From: Novosphingobium sp. SG707
GTDB lineage: Bacteria; Pseudomonadota; Alphaproteobacteria; Sphingomonadales; Sphingomonadaceae
Reading direction: 5' to 3'
Length of the DNA: 64,000 nt
Assembly: GCF_012275515.1 (NCBI RefSeq)
Contig: NZ_JAAZQL010000002.1
Location: 682,001 to 746,000, forward strand
Shown: piece after piece, positions 16,896 to 25,299 of the stretch
Layout of the letters: each line of letters opens with the position of its first letter
Position numbering within the stretch: position 1 is the first letter of the stretch
Program-made: the position numbers and the translations under genes
The notes under the pieces: model-generated
Database searches by the model: none
Told to the model about the DNA's origin: nothing
Seen by the model: only the letters and a program-made list of their open reading frames with translations

Positions 16896-17297
16896 ATGAA
16901 ATACGTCATCCCCATCGCCTCTCTCACCGCCCACGTTAATCCCCTAGATGGGAAGATGTGGAATGTTTCCCCTATCAATTCTTCGGAAGTCAATCAGGCA
17001 GTGGTCGACAACAATGTCGATGACCGCCCTTGGCAGGAGGTTAAAGAATATCTGGAACGCCTGCCCACCAATGACCAACGGGAATATCATATTAAGCGCA
17101 TTGCATGGCTGGTAACCAATCATTGCGGCAACAGCGCTCATCCGATGGGAATTGCCGAGCTGCCGAGTGGAATTGGGTTTGTGGACGGCAATCATCGCGC
17201 TGCAGCTGCGATTGTCCGCGGTGATTCTGAAATTGAGCTTGTCGTTGCCATTCTGGGTGACGTGACCGCTGTATTCCCGGGCGCGCAGGTCGCCTGA
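16896..17297 (+). CDS. accessory phage protein with ParB/sulfiredoxin-like motif
   Basis: 133 residues, no signal peptide. The C-terminal half reads GIAELPSGIGFVDGNHRAAA followed by AIVRGD, which resembles the D-G-N-H-R turn of ParB/Srx-fold nuclease or ATP-binding domains. Lower GC than neighbours and opposite strand to the late genes, so probably a recently gained accessory (moron-type) gene. It may have its own promoter in 16742-16895. Function not known. Confidence 0.6.
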   Translation: MKYVIPIASLTAHVNPLDGKMWNVSPINSSEVNQAVVDNNVDDRPWQEVKEYLERLPTNDQREYHIKRIAWLVTNHCGNSAHPMGIAELPSGIGFVDGNHRAAAAIVRGDSEIELVVAILGDVTAVFPGAQVA

Positions 17298-17346
17298 ACG
17301 AGTTACGTGCCCGGGCTGTGCGATCTGCCCCGGGCACGCATTTGTA

Positions 17347-18726
17347 TTATGCAGCCCGGCGCTTCTCGATCCAAGGCTGTCGCTGATTATCATTGGCGCC
17401 GATGACGTTCCGCTTGGGCAGAACTGCCTTGAGCTTGTTGGCAACATAGGTTGACGCGGAATGGACGCCCCCGACATCCGGCCCCACTGAACCCGCGCCG
17501 TTGAGGTGGATGTTGTCCGCCTGAAGCCATGCGCCGCCCGATGCCATAGGACCGGTCGATCCCATATCCTGATAGAGGTTTGCGCCAGCAAACACCTTGC
17601 CGGGCCATGATGCTGAGAGGGTGCTGATAGCCAGCGTTACAGCCGCTGAGTGCAGATCGTAGTTTGCAGTGGTTCCCCCGCTGGACCCCGGCGAGAAGCT
17701 GCTGCAACCGATAAACACTCCATCGAAGTTCTGGTTGAGATAATAGGTTGCCACGGCCATCAGGGCAGAGGCGGTCGTAATCGTACCGATACCGAGATCC
17801 GACTGCCCAATGTCGATATAGGCGAAGCGCTTGACCACGGTCTTGTCATCGAGTGCGGCGCGCAGGTTGCGCTGCTGCACCCCAAGCGGATCGTACCCCC
17901 GCCCTATCGTCGTGCTACTTGGGAAAATGACACCGTTGAGGGTGCCCACCCAGGTCGGGCTGTAGGTGGAAGTTGTGCTGTAGTACGCCTCGTTCTGTCG
18001 TGTCCACGTGATGCCGCCATCCGTCACCGTTCCGCCGATTGCCGCAGCCGTGAAATCGGGAGCACTTGACGCAGTGGCCGACCCGCCAGATTGGGCAATG
18101 ATGGTCTGCGCGCCGTTGAAGCCGTTAACATCAACAAACGGGCCACGGGCGAAAGCGCTGCGATTGCCGCATCCGGCGGTGCAGAGAAACACACGGCCAC
18201 TGACACTGATGAGATCACCAAAATATCCCAGATCGGTGCCGACCTGATAGGCATATGGTGCGCGCTGCCCATAATAGACGGTGCTGTTGCTACGCCCCTG
18301 CAAATAACCCGCCGTCATGGTGACCATGGACTTGGATGCCACCGCGCCCATGACGATATGCAGATCGTATCCTTGATCCCAAAGCTTGTCATAGACATCC
18401 GGCCAGTACCCGCCCAGCCGCGAGGTGGACGGCGCCATAGGATATTGAATCGACGGGTTGCGCGCACTTTTGAACGCTGTGGGATAGGATGCCTGATCGG
18501 CCAGAGCGACATTACCCGCCGTGACGGATTGTCCCTCTATGACCAGTTGAATGGCCTGCCGTTGGGCAGAGGGCGTAACGGCTGCGGTAATCGCTGCGGC
18601 GGACGCCTTTGCTTGGATCGCAAGTCCGCGCGCCGCCGGATCGATGCCCTGCGCCTGCGCGACCGGCGGCAAAATCAGGACGAGCGACATCATCACGGCC
18701 AGCAGCCGCGTCAAAATGCTTCTCAT
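17347..18726 (-). CDS. exported SGNH-type esterase, tail-associated or lysogenic conversion
   Basis: 459 residues with a strong Sec signal (MRSILTRLLAVMMSLVLILPPVAQAQ). SGNH blocks are visible in altered form: EGQSVT near residue 64 as block I, YIDIGQSDLG near 300, and DNIHLNGAG near 405 as the DxxH block. Such domains remove acetyl or acyl groups from carbohydrates. The signal peptide is odd for a phage tail component and suggests either a conversion gene that changes the cell surface or a periplasmic enzyme. It lies within a cassette flanked by the 25-bp repeats. Confidence 0.7.
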   Translation of the reverse strand: MRSILTRLLAVMMSLVLILPPVAQAQGIDPAARGLAIQAKASAAAITAAVTPSAQRQAIQLVIEGQSVTAGNVALADQASYPTAFKSARNPSIQYPMAPSTSRLGGYWPDVYDKLWDQGYDLHIVMGAVASKSMVTMTAGYLQGRSNSTVYYGQRAPYAYQVGTDLGYFGDLISVSGRVFLCTAGCGNRSAFARGPFVDVNGFNGAQTIIAQSGGSATASSAPDFTAAAIGGTVTDGGITWTRQNEAYYSTTSTYSPTWVGTLNGVIFPSSTTIGRGYDPLGVQQRNLRAALDDKTVVKRFAYIDIGQSDLGIGTITTASALMAVATYYLNQNFDGVFIGCSSFSPGSSGGTTANYDLHSAAVTLAISTLSASWPGKVFAGANLYQDMGSTGPMASGGAWLQADNIHLNGAGSVGPDVGGVHSASTYVANKLKAVLPKRNVIGANDNQRQPWIEKRRAA

Positions 18727-18817
18727 GGGATGGGTTCCTCGGGAAAAGGGTGTTTCGCGGCGGAGGAATTAACCGCCGTGGGGCGGTCAGAACCGCCGAT
18801 TTTGGGGCTTTTGGGCC

Positions 18818-18842
18818 AAGGCGATACCCCGGCCGATACCCC
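18818..18842. repeat. 25-bp repeat, right copy
   Basis: AAGGCGATACCCC followed by GGCCGATACCCC, 24 of 25 identical to 16804-16828 and in the same direction. It lies in the 131-bp gap between the two exported-protein genes, upstream of the SGNH gene. Confidence 0.7.
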
Positions 18843-18857
18843 ACATTTTGCGGATGG

Positions 18858-19400
18858 TTACTGGCGCAGGGCCGCGTTGATCGTGCCGCTGGTGAGGCTG
18901 ATCGAGAGGCAATATTTGACGCTGCCGGTGGTCACCGGGACATCGACCGCCTCATTGGCGTTGCCGGTGTAGCTGCCCCAGGTCTGGCCAGCCACCGTCA
19001 GCGCGTTGACCGTGGTGCAGTTGTCCACGCTGGTGCCAACTGCAATCGTGCCCGCCCAGGTGCCCGTGGTCACCAGCCGGATCGGATAGCCTGCCTGCGG
19101 GGCAAAGCCGCCCACCACGTAGACTCCCGCGCTGCCGGTGGCCGTGCAGCCGGTGGGCGTGGCGGCTGATGTCGTAGCCGACACCGTGCAGGGCGTGGAA
19201 CTGGCGGCGGGGGTCGCCACCGGCAGGCCGACCGTGGGCCCGATGGCATAGCACTTGCCATCCTGCGCCATAGCACAGGGCGCGCTCATGGGCGCATAAC
19301 CGGCAGGGGCCGCGGCTCCCGCCGGAGCATTTTGCGCCAGCAAAGGCGACGGCATCAGGGCAAGCGCCATCAGCGCCGCCAGACAGCGGATCATTTTCAT
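18858..19400 (-). CDS. exported phage protein, unknown function
   Basis: 180 residues with a signal peptide (MKMIRCLAALMALALMPSPLLAQ). The mature part is rich in Thr, Ala, Gly and has six Cys; it contains beta-like repeats (GTWAGTIAVGTSVDNCTT). Located between two SGNH proteins in the tail-fibre zone. Could be a tail-associated or surface-exclusion factor. No family recognised. Confidence 0.65.
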   Translation of the reverse strand: MKMIRCLAALMALALMPSPLLAQNAPAGAAAPAGYAPMSAPCAMAQDGKCYAIGPTVGLPVATPAASSTPCTVSATTSAATPTGCTATGSAGVYVVGGFAPQAGYPIRLVTTGTWAGTIAVGTSVDNCTTVNALTVAGQTWGSYTGNANEAVDVPVTTGSVKYCLSISLTSGTINAALRQ

Positions 19401-19415
19401 CGGGATACCTCGTGG

Positions 19416-20996
19416 TTAAAGTGTGGGGCTACGAACCGGCTTGACGGTGTAGGATGCCCGTTGCGCGCCGCTCACGGCGGTCACAGTGATAGCTGTATCC
19501 AGCGTAATCGCGGGCGGGGTCGTTTGCAGGGCGCGATATTCCTGCGCCAGCGTGGCGATAATCGCATTGCCCGCTGAATTGAGGTGCGGATCATCGGCCG
19601 CAATGCGAAGGCTACGCGGAATGATACCGGCCGCTACATCGGCATTGTCTCCGCTCGATCCATTCCCCCCGGCCAACAGCCGCGCCAGCGTGTCACGGCC
19701 AGAGGCATCACGCACGTAATATTGGGGCCAACGCGCAGCCAGGCCATCATTGAAGGCGCGCAGGGCTGTGCCCACCGTGGTGCCGGCGCCGCTGTCGGGG
19801 CCGCCCGTAATGCCGAACAGCATGATACGCTGCCCGCGCGCACGGCTGATGATGGCAGCAATATCGTCATAGACACGCGGGTTGATATGATCCCCAGCCA
19901 CGCCGCTGTAGTAATAGTTGTTGCTCATCATGATCCACAGTTCGGCGCGATCCAGCCATGCGGCAAAATCGGGGACGAACAGCGATTGGGCGGGAATATC
20001 TACAGCATCCAGCCCAGCGTCCTGCACCACGCTGTAGGCGCTGCTGCCGCCATTGGGGATCGAGACGGTGACGCGGCGGCCGCCATACGTGCCGGTCATG
20101 CTGGTGCCCGTTGTGAACGTATCGCCCGAATAGGTATTGAGAAATCCGAATGGATAGAGATAGGCATCGGTCATATCCGATGTGGCCGTGGCCGCGCCAT
20201 TGATTGCCGTCACGCTGACGCTGGTGCCACCGGCGGGCAGATGGTTGCCCGCCACCGTGAGATAGAGCGGCAAGGCACCGGAGCGATAGGCCTGACGCGG
20301 CCCGGCATTGTATCGGGCGGGCGCATACAGCGTGAGCCCCAGCGCGGCGGCCAGCGTGGTGGGCCATGTGCCATAGCCGTTAGGATCGCTGATGCTGTCG
20401 CCCATCACCATGGCGGCGGGCGGTGCGGACCAATCGGCCACGGTCAATTCGCGCGCACCGCCGTCCACCTGGAATTTCCAGCCGCCCCATTCGATGGTCT
20501 GGTAATCCACCAGGGCCCCTTCAAGCATCCAGCGCAGAGCGACCGGCGGATGCGTGGCAGTCGAAAGCGCCGTCGCGCTTAGCGCCAGCAGCCGCAAGGC
20601 CTCCAATGCGCTAATGCGGCTGCTCAGATCAGAGACAGTTCCATTGAGCGTGTCAATTTCATCCTGCAAGTGGGCAAAATTGGCATCATGGGCGGTGATA
20701 ATGGCGTTGAAGTCTGCCTGGTTGGTTCGGCCGACCCAGCCATCGGCGCCAGCCACGCCGTTTTGCGTCCAGACATAGATTCGCGCCTGATCGACCACAT
20801 AGACGTGCAGTCCATAGGTGCGCTCCTCGGCAGGGATAGCGGCACGCTCTGTGTTGTCAGCCACGATGCGATAGGCCGCCCGCGACTGCAAAGCATAAGT
20901 TTTGGCCTGCGCTGCCGCCGTAAGAGCCGCCACGGTGCCTTCTCCCATGTTGAGCACAACCGGCCGGGCAGGTGCGGTATAATCGATCACAGGCAT
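19416..20996 (-). CDS. tail fibre/spike protein with SGNH esterase domain
   Basis: 526 residues. The N-terminal 115 residues look like a virion-attachment domain, then comes a coiled coil (LQDEIDTLNGTVSDLSSRIS) near residue 115. The C-terminal half is an SGNH/GDSL hydrolase: GDSISDPNGYG near residue 200 with the nucleophile Ser, MMSNN in the middle, and DPHLNSAGN near 480 with the catalytic Asp/His. It likely deacetylates a host surface polysaccharide during adsorption. Starts at the base that ends the preceding gene (TGATG), showing coupling to the tail operon. Confidence 0.82.
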   Translation of the reverse strand: MPVIDYTAPARPVVLNMGEGTVAALTAAAQAKTYALQSRAAYRIVADNTERAAIPAEERTYGLHVYVVDQARIYVWTQNGVAGADGWVGRTNQADFNAIITAHDANFAHLQDEIDTLNGTVSDLSSRISALEALRLLALSATALSTATHPPVALRWMLEGALVDYQTIEWGGWKFQVDGGARELTVADWSAPPAAMVMGDSISDPNGYGTWPTTLAAALGLTLYAPARYNAGPRQAYRSGALPLYLTVAGNHLPAGGTSVSVTAINGAATATSDMTDAYLYPFGFLNTYSGDTFTTGTSMTGTYGGRRVTVSIPNGGSSAYSVVQDAGLDAVDIPAQSLFVPDFAAWLDRAELWIMMSNNYYYSGVAGDHINPRVYDDIAAIISRARGQRIMLFGITGGPDSGAGTTVGTALRAFNDGLAARWPQYYVRDASGRDTLARLLAGGNGSSGDNADVAAGIIPRSLRIAADDPHLNSAGNAIIATLAQEYRALQTTPPAITLDTAITVTAVSGAQRASYTVKPVRSPTL

Positions 20997-21421
20997 CAGA
21001 TAGTCACCCCCGGATTGACGATGAATTTGCCCTCAGCAAGGATACTGCTCGGCCCATAAAGGGGCTGGCGACGGATATCATAGGCCAGCTCCAGCGGCTG
21101 CGACGGATCATCGGCCGCATAGGGCAGGGCGGCCAGATCGCCCACGTTGATCTGGATTCGCAGCAATGTGCCGCCCACCACGGCGCCAGTCACGGGATGC
21201 ACCCAATCGGCGTGGTAAGACACCACCATGCCGGTTGATCCGGCTGCAGCCAGGCCCAGATTGATCAAGGGATCACCCGTCATTCCCGGCGCCGCGCGGA
21301 TCTGCATGTCAAAATCATCGGCAGAATAATCAACGCCCAGCAATTCAAAATCCCCGTCACCATTCACGCCGCCGAACACGGCATGGCGCGGCGACACCAG
21401 ATCATGGCGCACCATAAGCAT
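20996..21421 (-). CDS. tail-associated protein, unknown function
   Basis: 141 residues, predicted soluble and beta-rich (RHAVFGGVNGDGDFELLGVD; TGMVVSYHADWVHPVTGAVV). Placed between the tail-tip protein and the tail fibre; likely a baseplate adaptor or a fibre-attachment protein. One-base overlap with the fibre gene. No family recognised. Confidence 0.65.
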   Translation of the reverse strand: MLMVRHDLVSPRHAVFGGVNGDGDFELLGVDYSADDFDMQIRAAPGMTGDPLINLGLAAAGSTGMVVSYHADWVHPVTGAVVGGTLLRIQINVGDLAALPYAADDPSQPLELAYDIRRQPLYGPSSILAEGKFIVNPGVTI

Positions 21422-21440
21422 AGGTTGCTCCTGTCAAAAA

Positions 21441-23603
21441 TTAGATGGCGATGCCGCCGCCCGTTGTATCGGCCCCACCAGATGCCGGGGTGATGATCGT
21501 GCCCAAGCTATGCCGCCCGGGATGGGCTGCGCTGGGAATGGCCAATGCCTGATTAGTGGTTGCGCCAATCGCTGGCGCGCCACCTGCACGGCTGTTATCT
21601 TCGTAATAGAGATAATAGGTAGTGGCGTAAGATATCCCGGTTATCGCCGTCAGCCCCGCCAGCGCCGACGTCTTGTCAGGATAGACACGGTTGTGATCGG
21701 CTACCGAAATCCTCACTGCCGATCCGGTATCGTGCGCAGTGGCAAGACCCGTACCCGGATCGGTATAGCTGGCGTTGATCAGCTGCTGCAAATATCCAGC
21801 CGGGAACGATTCGCCGGAGGTCGCCGGACCATAGATTGTGCGTGGGCCGATCACTCCGCGCACACGATAGCGCACCCCGGCCTGATATTGCGTTCCGGGT
21901 GTGACGCTGGTGATTTCTTTGGTTGTGATACCTGGAGCCTCCAAACTGGCACCCAGCCATCCCTCATCATCGCCCAGACCCGAGGCATAGACGCGGTAAT
22001 CAAAGACCACAGCATCCACATTTGACGGCGCGGCGACGCCCGTCACCAGCAATGCCGCCACAGATCCTCCATCACTGACCAGTGTGGTTCCGGATAGAGA
22101 CCAGTCAGCCCCTGGCGCCGGGATCGACGTGTCATAGGTCAAACCCGTGATCGCTGGCGCTACGCCGGTTTGGCTAAGGGCAAAAGGATGCTTGGCATCA
22201 GTTTCGCCCTGCACGGTATAGGTGATCGAGCCATTTGTGGGATCGATGCGGCGCCCCGTGATCAACACCTTGATAGACCAGCCGGGCTCCGGCTGAAATG
22301 TGACGCAATCGCCGATTGCAAAATTCATCCACGCAGGCTTGAGCGGGATCGATCCCGGACCGGCTTCGCGCGCATCGCAAATGTCATAGGCGGCCAGCTG
22401 TGCCACCTGGTTGACATTCTGCACCAGAGGATAGGTGACCTCTTTAGTCCGCTCGCCGCCATCGGCGGTCACATAATCGGCCACCTGCACAAGCTTAGCA
22501 CTGACCATTTCCCAATCATGCGCTTCGCTCCGGTATTGCGGAATGATGCCGTTGATCCGAGTCCGACGCTTCTGTGTGCCAGAAAAGGTGCATTTGCCGA
22601 TAATGTCGGCATGTGTGATCGTGGCCAGCGAAACGCGCGGAGCCCTGTTGATCGCGGTGATGATGCCGCCCGGCATTGATGGCCGCGCGCCACCCGCCTG
22701 GAGCATGGCTTTCAGGCTATTCCAGGGCGTATCCGGCCGCGTGTAAACCTGCCCACCCAGCCTCCATTCGCGTGCATCATTGAGGTTCGCACCATCAACA
22801 AAGCTGGCCACGTTGATGCGGTTAATCGGCGCGCCAAGGCCCGCAACGCGCACCCCATTCTGCCACCGGCCGAGGCACCAGGTCAGGGCATGGAGGTGCG
22901 GATCCTCGCTGTACACATAGGTCGATTCGTCAAGCGCACGACATGCTCCCGACCCACCCGGATAGGTACTATCCTGTCGCGGATCATAGACGAGGACACC
23001 ATTGACCAGCCAACCGGGCGTAGGAATGCTGGTGAGCGTGTCAGATGCCTTCGAATTATAGCAAAAGATGTTGAAGACCGAGGCAAGCCCCGAAAGCTTG
23101 TTGTCATTGTTCCATCCGGCGAAACCATCCGACCATCCCGGGGCGTAGCTTTCCGGACAGAGGCCCAGCGTCCGCTGTTCCCAGATATATCCGCGAAAGC
23201 CGTTCGATGCCTCAGCCATACCAACTGAATTCAGCGGATCGCGAACCATCCACGTCATAGTGGTCTTGTTCATGAAACTGGCTTCGTAGGCATGGATTGG
23301 CCCGATCGACAGAACCGTAGCGATGCCCATGAATTCATTCGCGCTGCCGCGCAGCAGCTTGGCTACTACATTGCCCGCAACCAGCGTCCGTCCCATCACA
23401 TAGGGCAGGCCCGCATAGGGATCAGCCTTCCATTTGGTCTGGCTTCCCCCACCGGATGCAGACGGGCCCTTGCCGAACAGACCACCGGTTGCAGCCTCCA
23501 CACCCATCACCGCCGCCGTAGCCAGCAATGTTCCAACTGGGCCAGCCACAACGGTGGCACCCACCACCAGCAGCACTTCGGCGGCGGTTTTCAGTACCTT
23601 CAT
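21441..23603 (-). CDS. tail tip / host specificity protein (J/GTA gp15-like)
   Basis: 720 residues. A hydrophobic N-terminus (AAEVLLVVGATVVAGPVG) and the segment DPYAGLPYVMGRTLVAGNVV, then a large central region (WRLGGQVYTRPDTPWNSLKA; MLQAG; TFQPEPGW), and fibronectin-like beta repeats in the last third (PGTQYQAGVRYRVRG). This fits the tail hub/central fibre placed after the NlpC/P60 gene in siphoviruses. It probably forms the tail tip and contacts the receptor. Confidence 0.75.
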   Translation of the reverse strand: MKVLKTAAEVLLVVGATVVAGPVGTLLATAAVMGVEAATGGLFGKGPSASGGGSQTKWKADPYAGLPYVMGRTLVAGNVVAKLLRGSANEFMGIATVLSIGPIHAYEASFMNKTTMTWMVRDPLNSVGMAEASNGFRGYIWEQRTLGLCPESYAPGWSDGFAGWNNDNKLSGLASVFNIFCYNSKASDTLTSIPTPGWLVNGVLVYDPRQDSTYPGGSGACRALDESTYVYSEDPHLHALTWCLGRWQNGVRVAGLGAPINRINVASFVDGANLNDAREWRLGGQVYTRPDTPWNSLKAMLQAGGARPSMPGGIITAINRAPRVSLATITHADIIGKCTFSGTQKRRTRINGIIPQYRSEAHDWEMVSAKLVQVADYVTADGGERTKEVTYPLVQNVNQVAQLAAYDICDAREAGPGSIPLKPAWMNFAIGDCVTFQPEPGWSIKVLITGRRIDPTNGSITYTVQGETDAKHPFALSQTGVAPAITGLTYDTSIPAPGADWSLSGTTLVSDGGSVAALLVTGVAAPSNVDAVVFDYRVYASGLGDDEGWLGASLEAPGITTKEITSVTPGTQYQAGVRYRVRGVIGPRTIYGPATSGESFPAGYLQQLINASYTDPGTGLATAHDTGSAVRISVADHNRVYPDKTSALAGLTAITGISYATTYYLYYEDNSRAGGAPAIGATTNQALAIPSAAHPGRHSLGTIITPASGGADTTGGGIAI

Positions 23604-24055
23604 TTCGCGCGCCCTTTCGGTTCTACGCGCCAGGCCGCCACCATTTCATGGGGCTGCATTACCACGGCGCCGTCGGGCGCATCAGGATGCCATCCCACCA
23701 CGCGACCGTTGCCCAAGGCCACGGTCAAAGCCGCCAGACGTTCGGACCCGGTCTCGCTTGGCATCTGGATAATATCGCCTACCAATGCAGCCGCGGGCGC
23801 GATGCGTTCAAAGCCCAGCGCATCAAGAGCGGCGACCATGGAAGCCAGACCCAGCTTATCCAGCACCGCCTCAGCAGATTTTGCGGTACGATAAGACCGT
23901 GCCGGAGGCAGCTTAATATGATAGCCCAGACGGCGCAGATGGGATGCAGTCAGGCGCGCGCAATCGGCCTCGCCCAGGCGAAAGGCACGCGTCTTCCATT
24001 CGTCCAGCGTGGCCTGAGCCGCGTGGGTGCGCAGGATCAATCCATGTTCGGTCAT
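23600..24055 (-). CDS. DUF6950 / NlpC-P60-like tail assembly protein
   Basis: 151 residues. Cys in GEADCARLTASHL and His in GRVVGWHPDAP, plus AALVGDIIQMP, give the Cys/His layout of NlpC/P60-like tail proteins (lambda K, GTA gp14 position). It may cut peptidoglycan during DNA entry or assemble the tail tip. Overlaps both neighbours by 4 bp. Confidence 0.75.
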   Translation of the reverse strand: MTEHGLILRTHAAQATLDEWKTRAFRLGEADCARLTASHLRRLGYHIKLPPARSYRTAKSAEAVLDKLGLASMVAALDALGFERIAPAAALVGDIIQMPSETGSERLAALTVALGNGRVVGWHPDAPDGAVVMQPHEMVAAWRVEPKGRAK

Positions 24056-24690
24056 GTGCGGTTGAAAGTCTCTGCATAGCCCGGCAGGTTAGACCGGGTA
24101 TAAACAACGGAATTGTCGACGGCCTGACCCCAGGCCAGAGTGATTTCGACATCGGTGCAGTAATCAAGGCCCTTTTCTCCGGGCCATACGCTTTGATGGA
24201 AAGCGCTGGACAGGCGGCGGCCTTCCTCGATCTGGAAAAAGCGTTCGCCTACGCTGTTGACCCGATATTCCAGCCGCCGATCATTACCCGCCCAACTGAT
24301 CGTGGGCACGTCCAATTCGCCGACAAACATCTGGTAGGGCACGGCAACCGGCTGTCCGGTGACCATGCTGACAACACCCACCATAATCTGGATTTCAGAC
24401 CCTTGGATCGCTGGATCGATTAAAGCTGCCAAGGCGGTGTCGGAAGCGGGAATAAGGCCGATATTCAACGTGGGCGAATTGTCACCCATGTCTTCCTCGA
24501 CTCCCTCGATCGTATCGAGCACGCCATAAGTCTCGTCACGCCCCTGGTAAAGTTCACCTGCAACAGTCAGCGCGCCGGCGCCATCCAATAGACGGATGGT
24601 ATAATCCGGCAGGGCGCCTCGTATCGCACCAAACAGCAAAACCCGCGAGTCCTCTAGGGCGGTGGACATGGCGGGAGGCAGTTGCGACAT
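24052..24690 (-). CDS. minor tail protein (position of GTA gp13)
   Basis: 212 residues, beta-rich (FGAIRGALPDYTIRLLDGAG; GELYQGRDETYGVLDTIEGV; VGELDVPTISWAGNDRRLEY). By position between the distal-tail gene and the NlpC-like gene it corresponds to a tail hub component. The WAG-ND-RRLEYRV element recurs in phage tail proteins that set up a beta-sandwich. Exact family not assigned. Confidence 0.7.
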   Translation of the reverse strand: MSQLPPAMSTALEDSRVLLFGAIRGALPDYTIRLLDGAGALTVAGELYQGRDETYGVLDTIEGVEEDMGDNSPTLNIGLIPASDTALAALIDPAIQGSEIQIMVGVVSMVTGQPVAVPYQMFVGELDVPTISWAGNDRRLEYRVNSVGERFFQIEEGRRLSSAFHQSVWPGEKGLDYCTDVEITLAWGQAVDNSVVYTRSNLPGYAETFNRT

Positions 24691-24693
24691 GGA

Positions 24694-25299
24694 TTATTCG
24701 TCCTCGGTGATGGTAATTGTGCCGAAATCGCAAAAGGGCGCGGACAGACGGGTCCAGCTCACTTCATTGCCGCTGATGCTGCCCTGAATGATCGGCGCGG
24801 CAATTTCGCAGATGTCGCCATCGGCCGGGCTGCGGCGGATCATCGGATAGATCGGCACGGCCGCCCGGCCATCCGTTCCCGCCACCACTGTCTGCGATGC
24901 GAAATAGAGGTATCGGCGCCCGGAAACGATGACCGGAACCGCTTGTCCTTCGCGAATGGCATAGGATGGGCGCAGGCCCCGAAGGGCAAGGGCAAAGCCG
25001 GTCTGCCCCGCGCCATCCACCACCGGCGATCCGGGCAAGCCGATGGTCAGGCCATCCTGCCGATAATGCATCAGCGCTCCGAATATCTTGGCCTGCGTCA
25101 GGCGCGATGACCAGATGCGGCCATCGGGTTCGGCGCGCATCAGCGGGATTGTGACCTCCAGTGCAAAGCGCGAGCCGAGACGCAGGATGGTCTGCACCGG
25201 GCCGCCCATGAAGGGCTTCAACTGGCCGCCAAAGTCCACGAAATGAACCTTGTCCACTTTCACCCCGCGCTTGCGGGGCAGCATGACGGGCATGGTCAT
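24694..25299 (-). CDS. minor/distal tail protein (position of GTA gp12)
   Basis: 201 residues starting MTMPVMLPRKRG. Contains WSSRLTQAKIFGALMHYRQD and a C-terminal beta segment (SWTRLSAPFCDFGTITITED). It directly follows the tape measure gene, where the distal tail protein is usually coded. Three bases separate it from the next gene. Family not recognised beyond this. Confidence 0.68.
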   Translation of the reverse strand: MTMPVMLPRKRGVKVDKVHFVDFGGQLKPFMGGPVQTILRLGSRFALEVTIPLMRAEPDGRIWSSRLTQAKIFGALMHYRQDGLTIGLPGSPVVDGAGQTGFALALRGLRPSYAIREGQAVPVIVSGRRYLYFASQTVVAGTDGRAAVPIYPMIRRSPADGDICEIAAPIIQGSISGNEVSWTRLSAPFCDFGTITITEDE

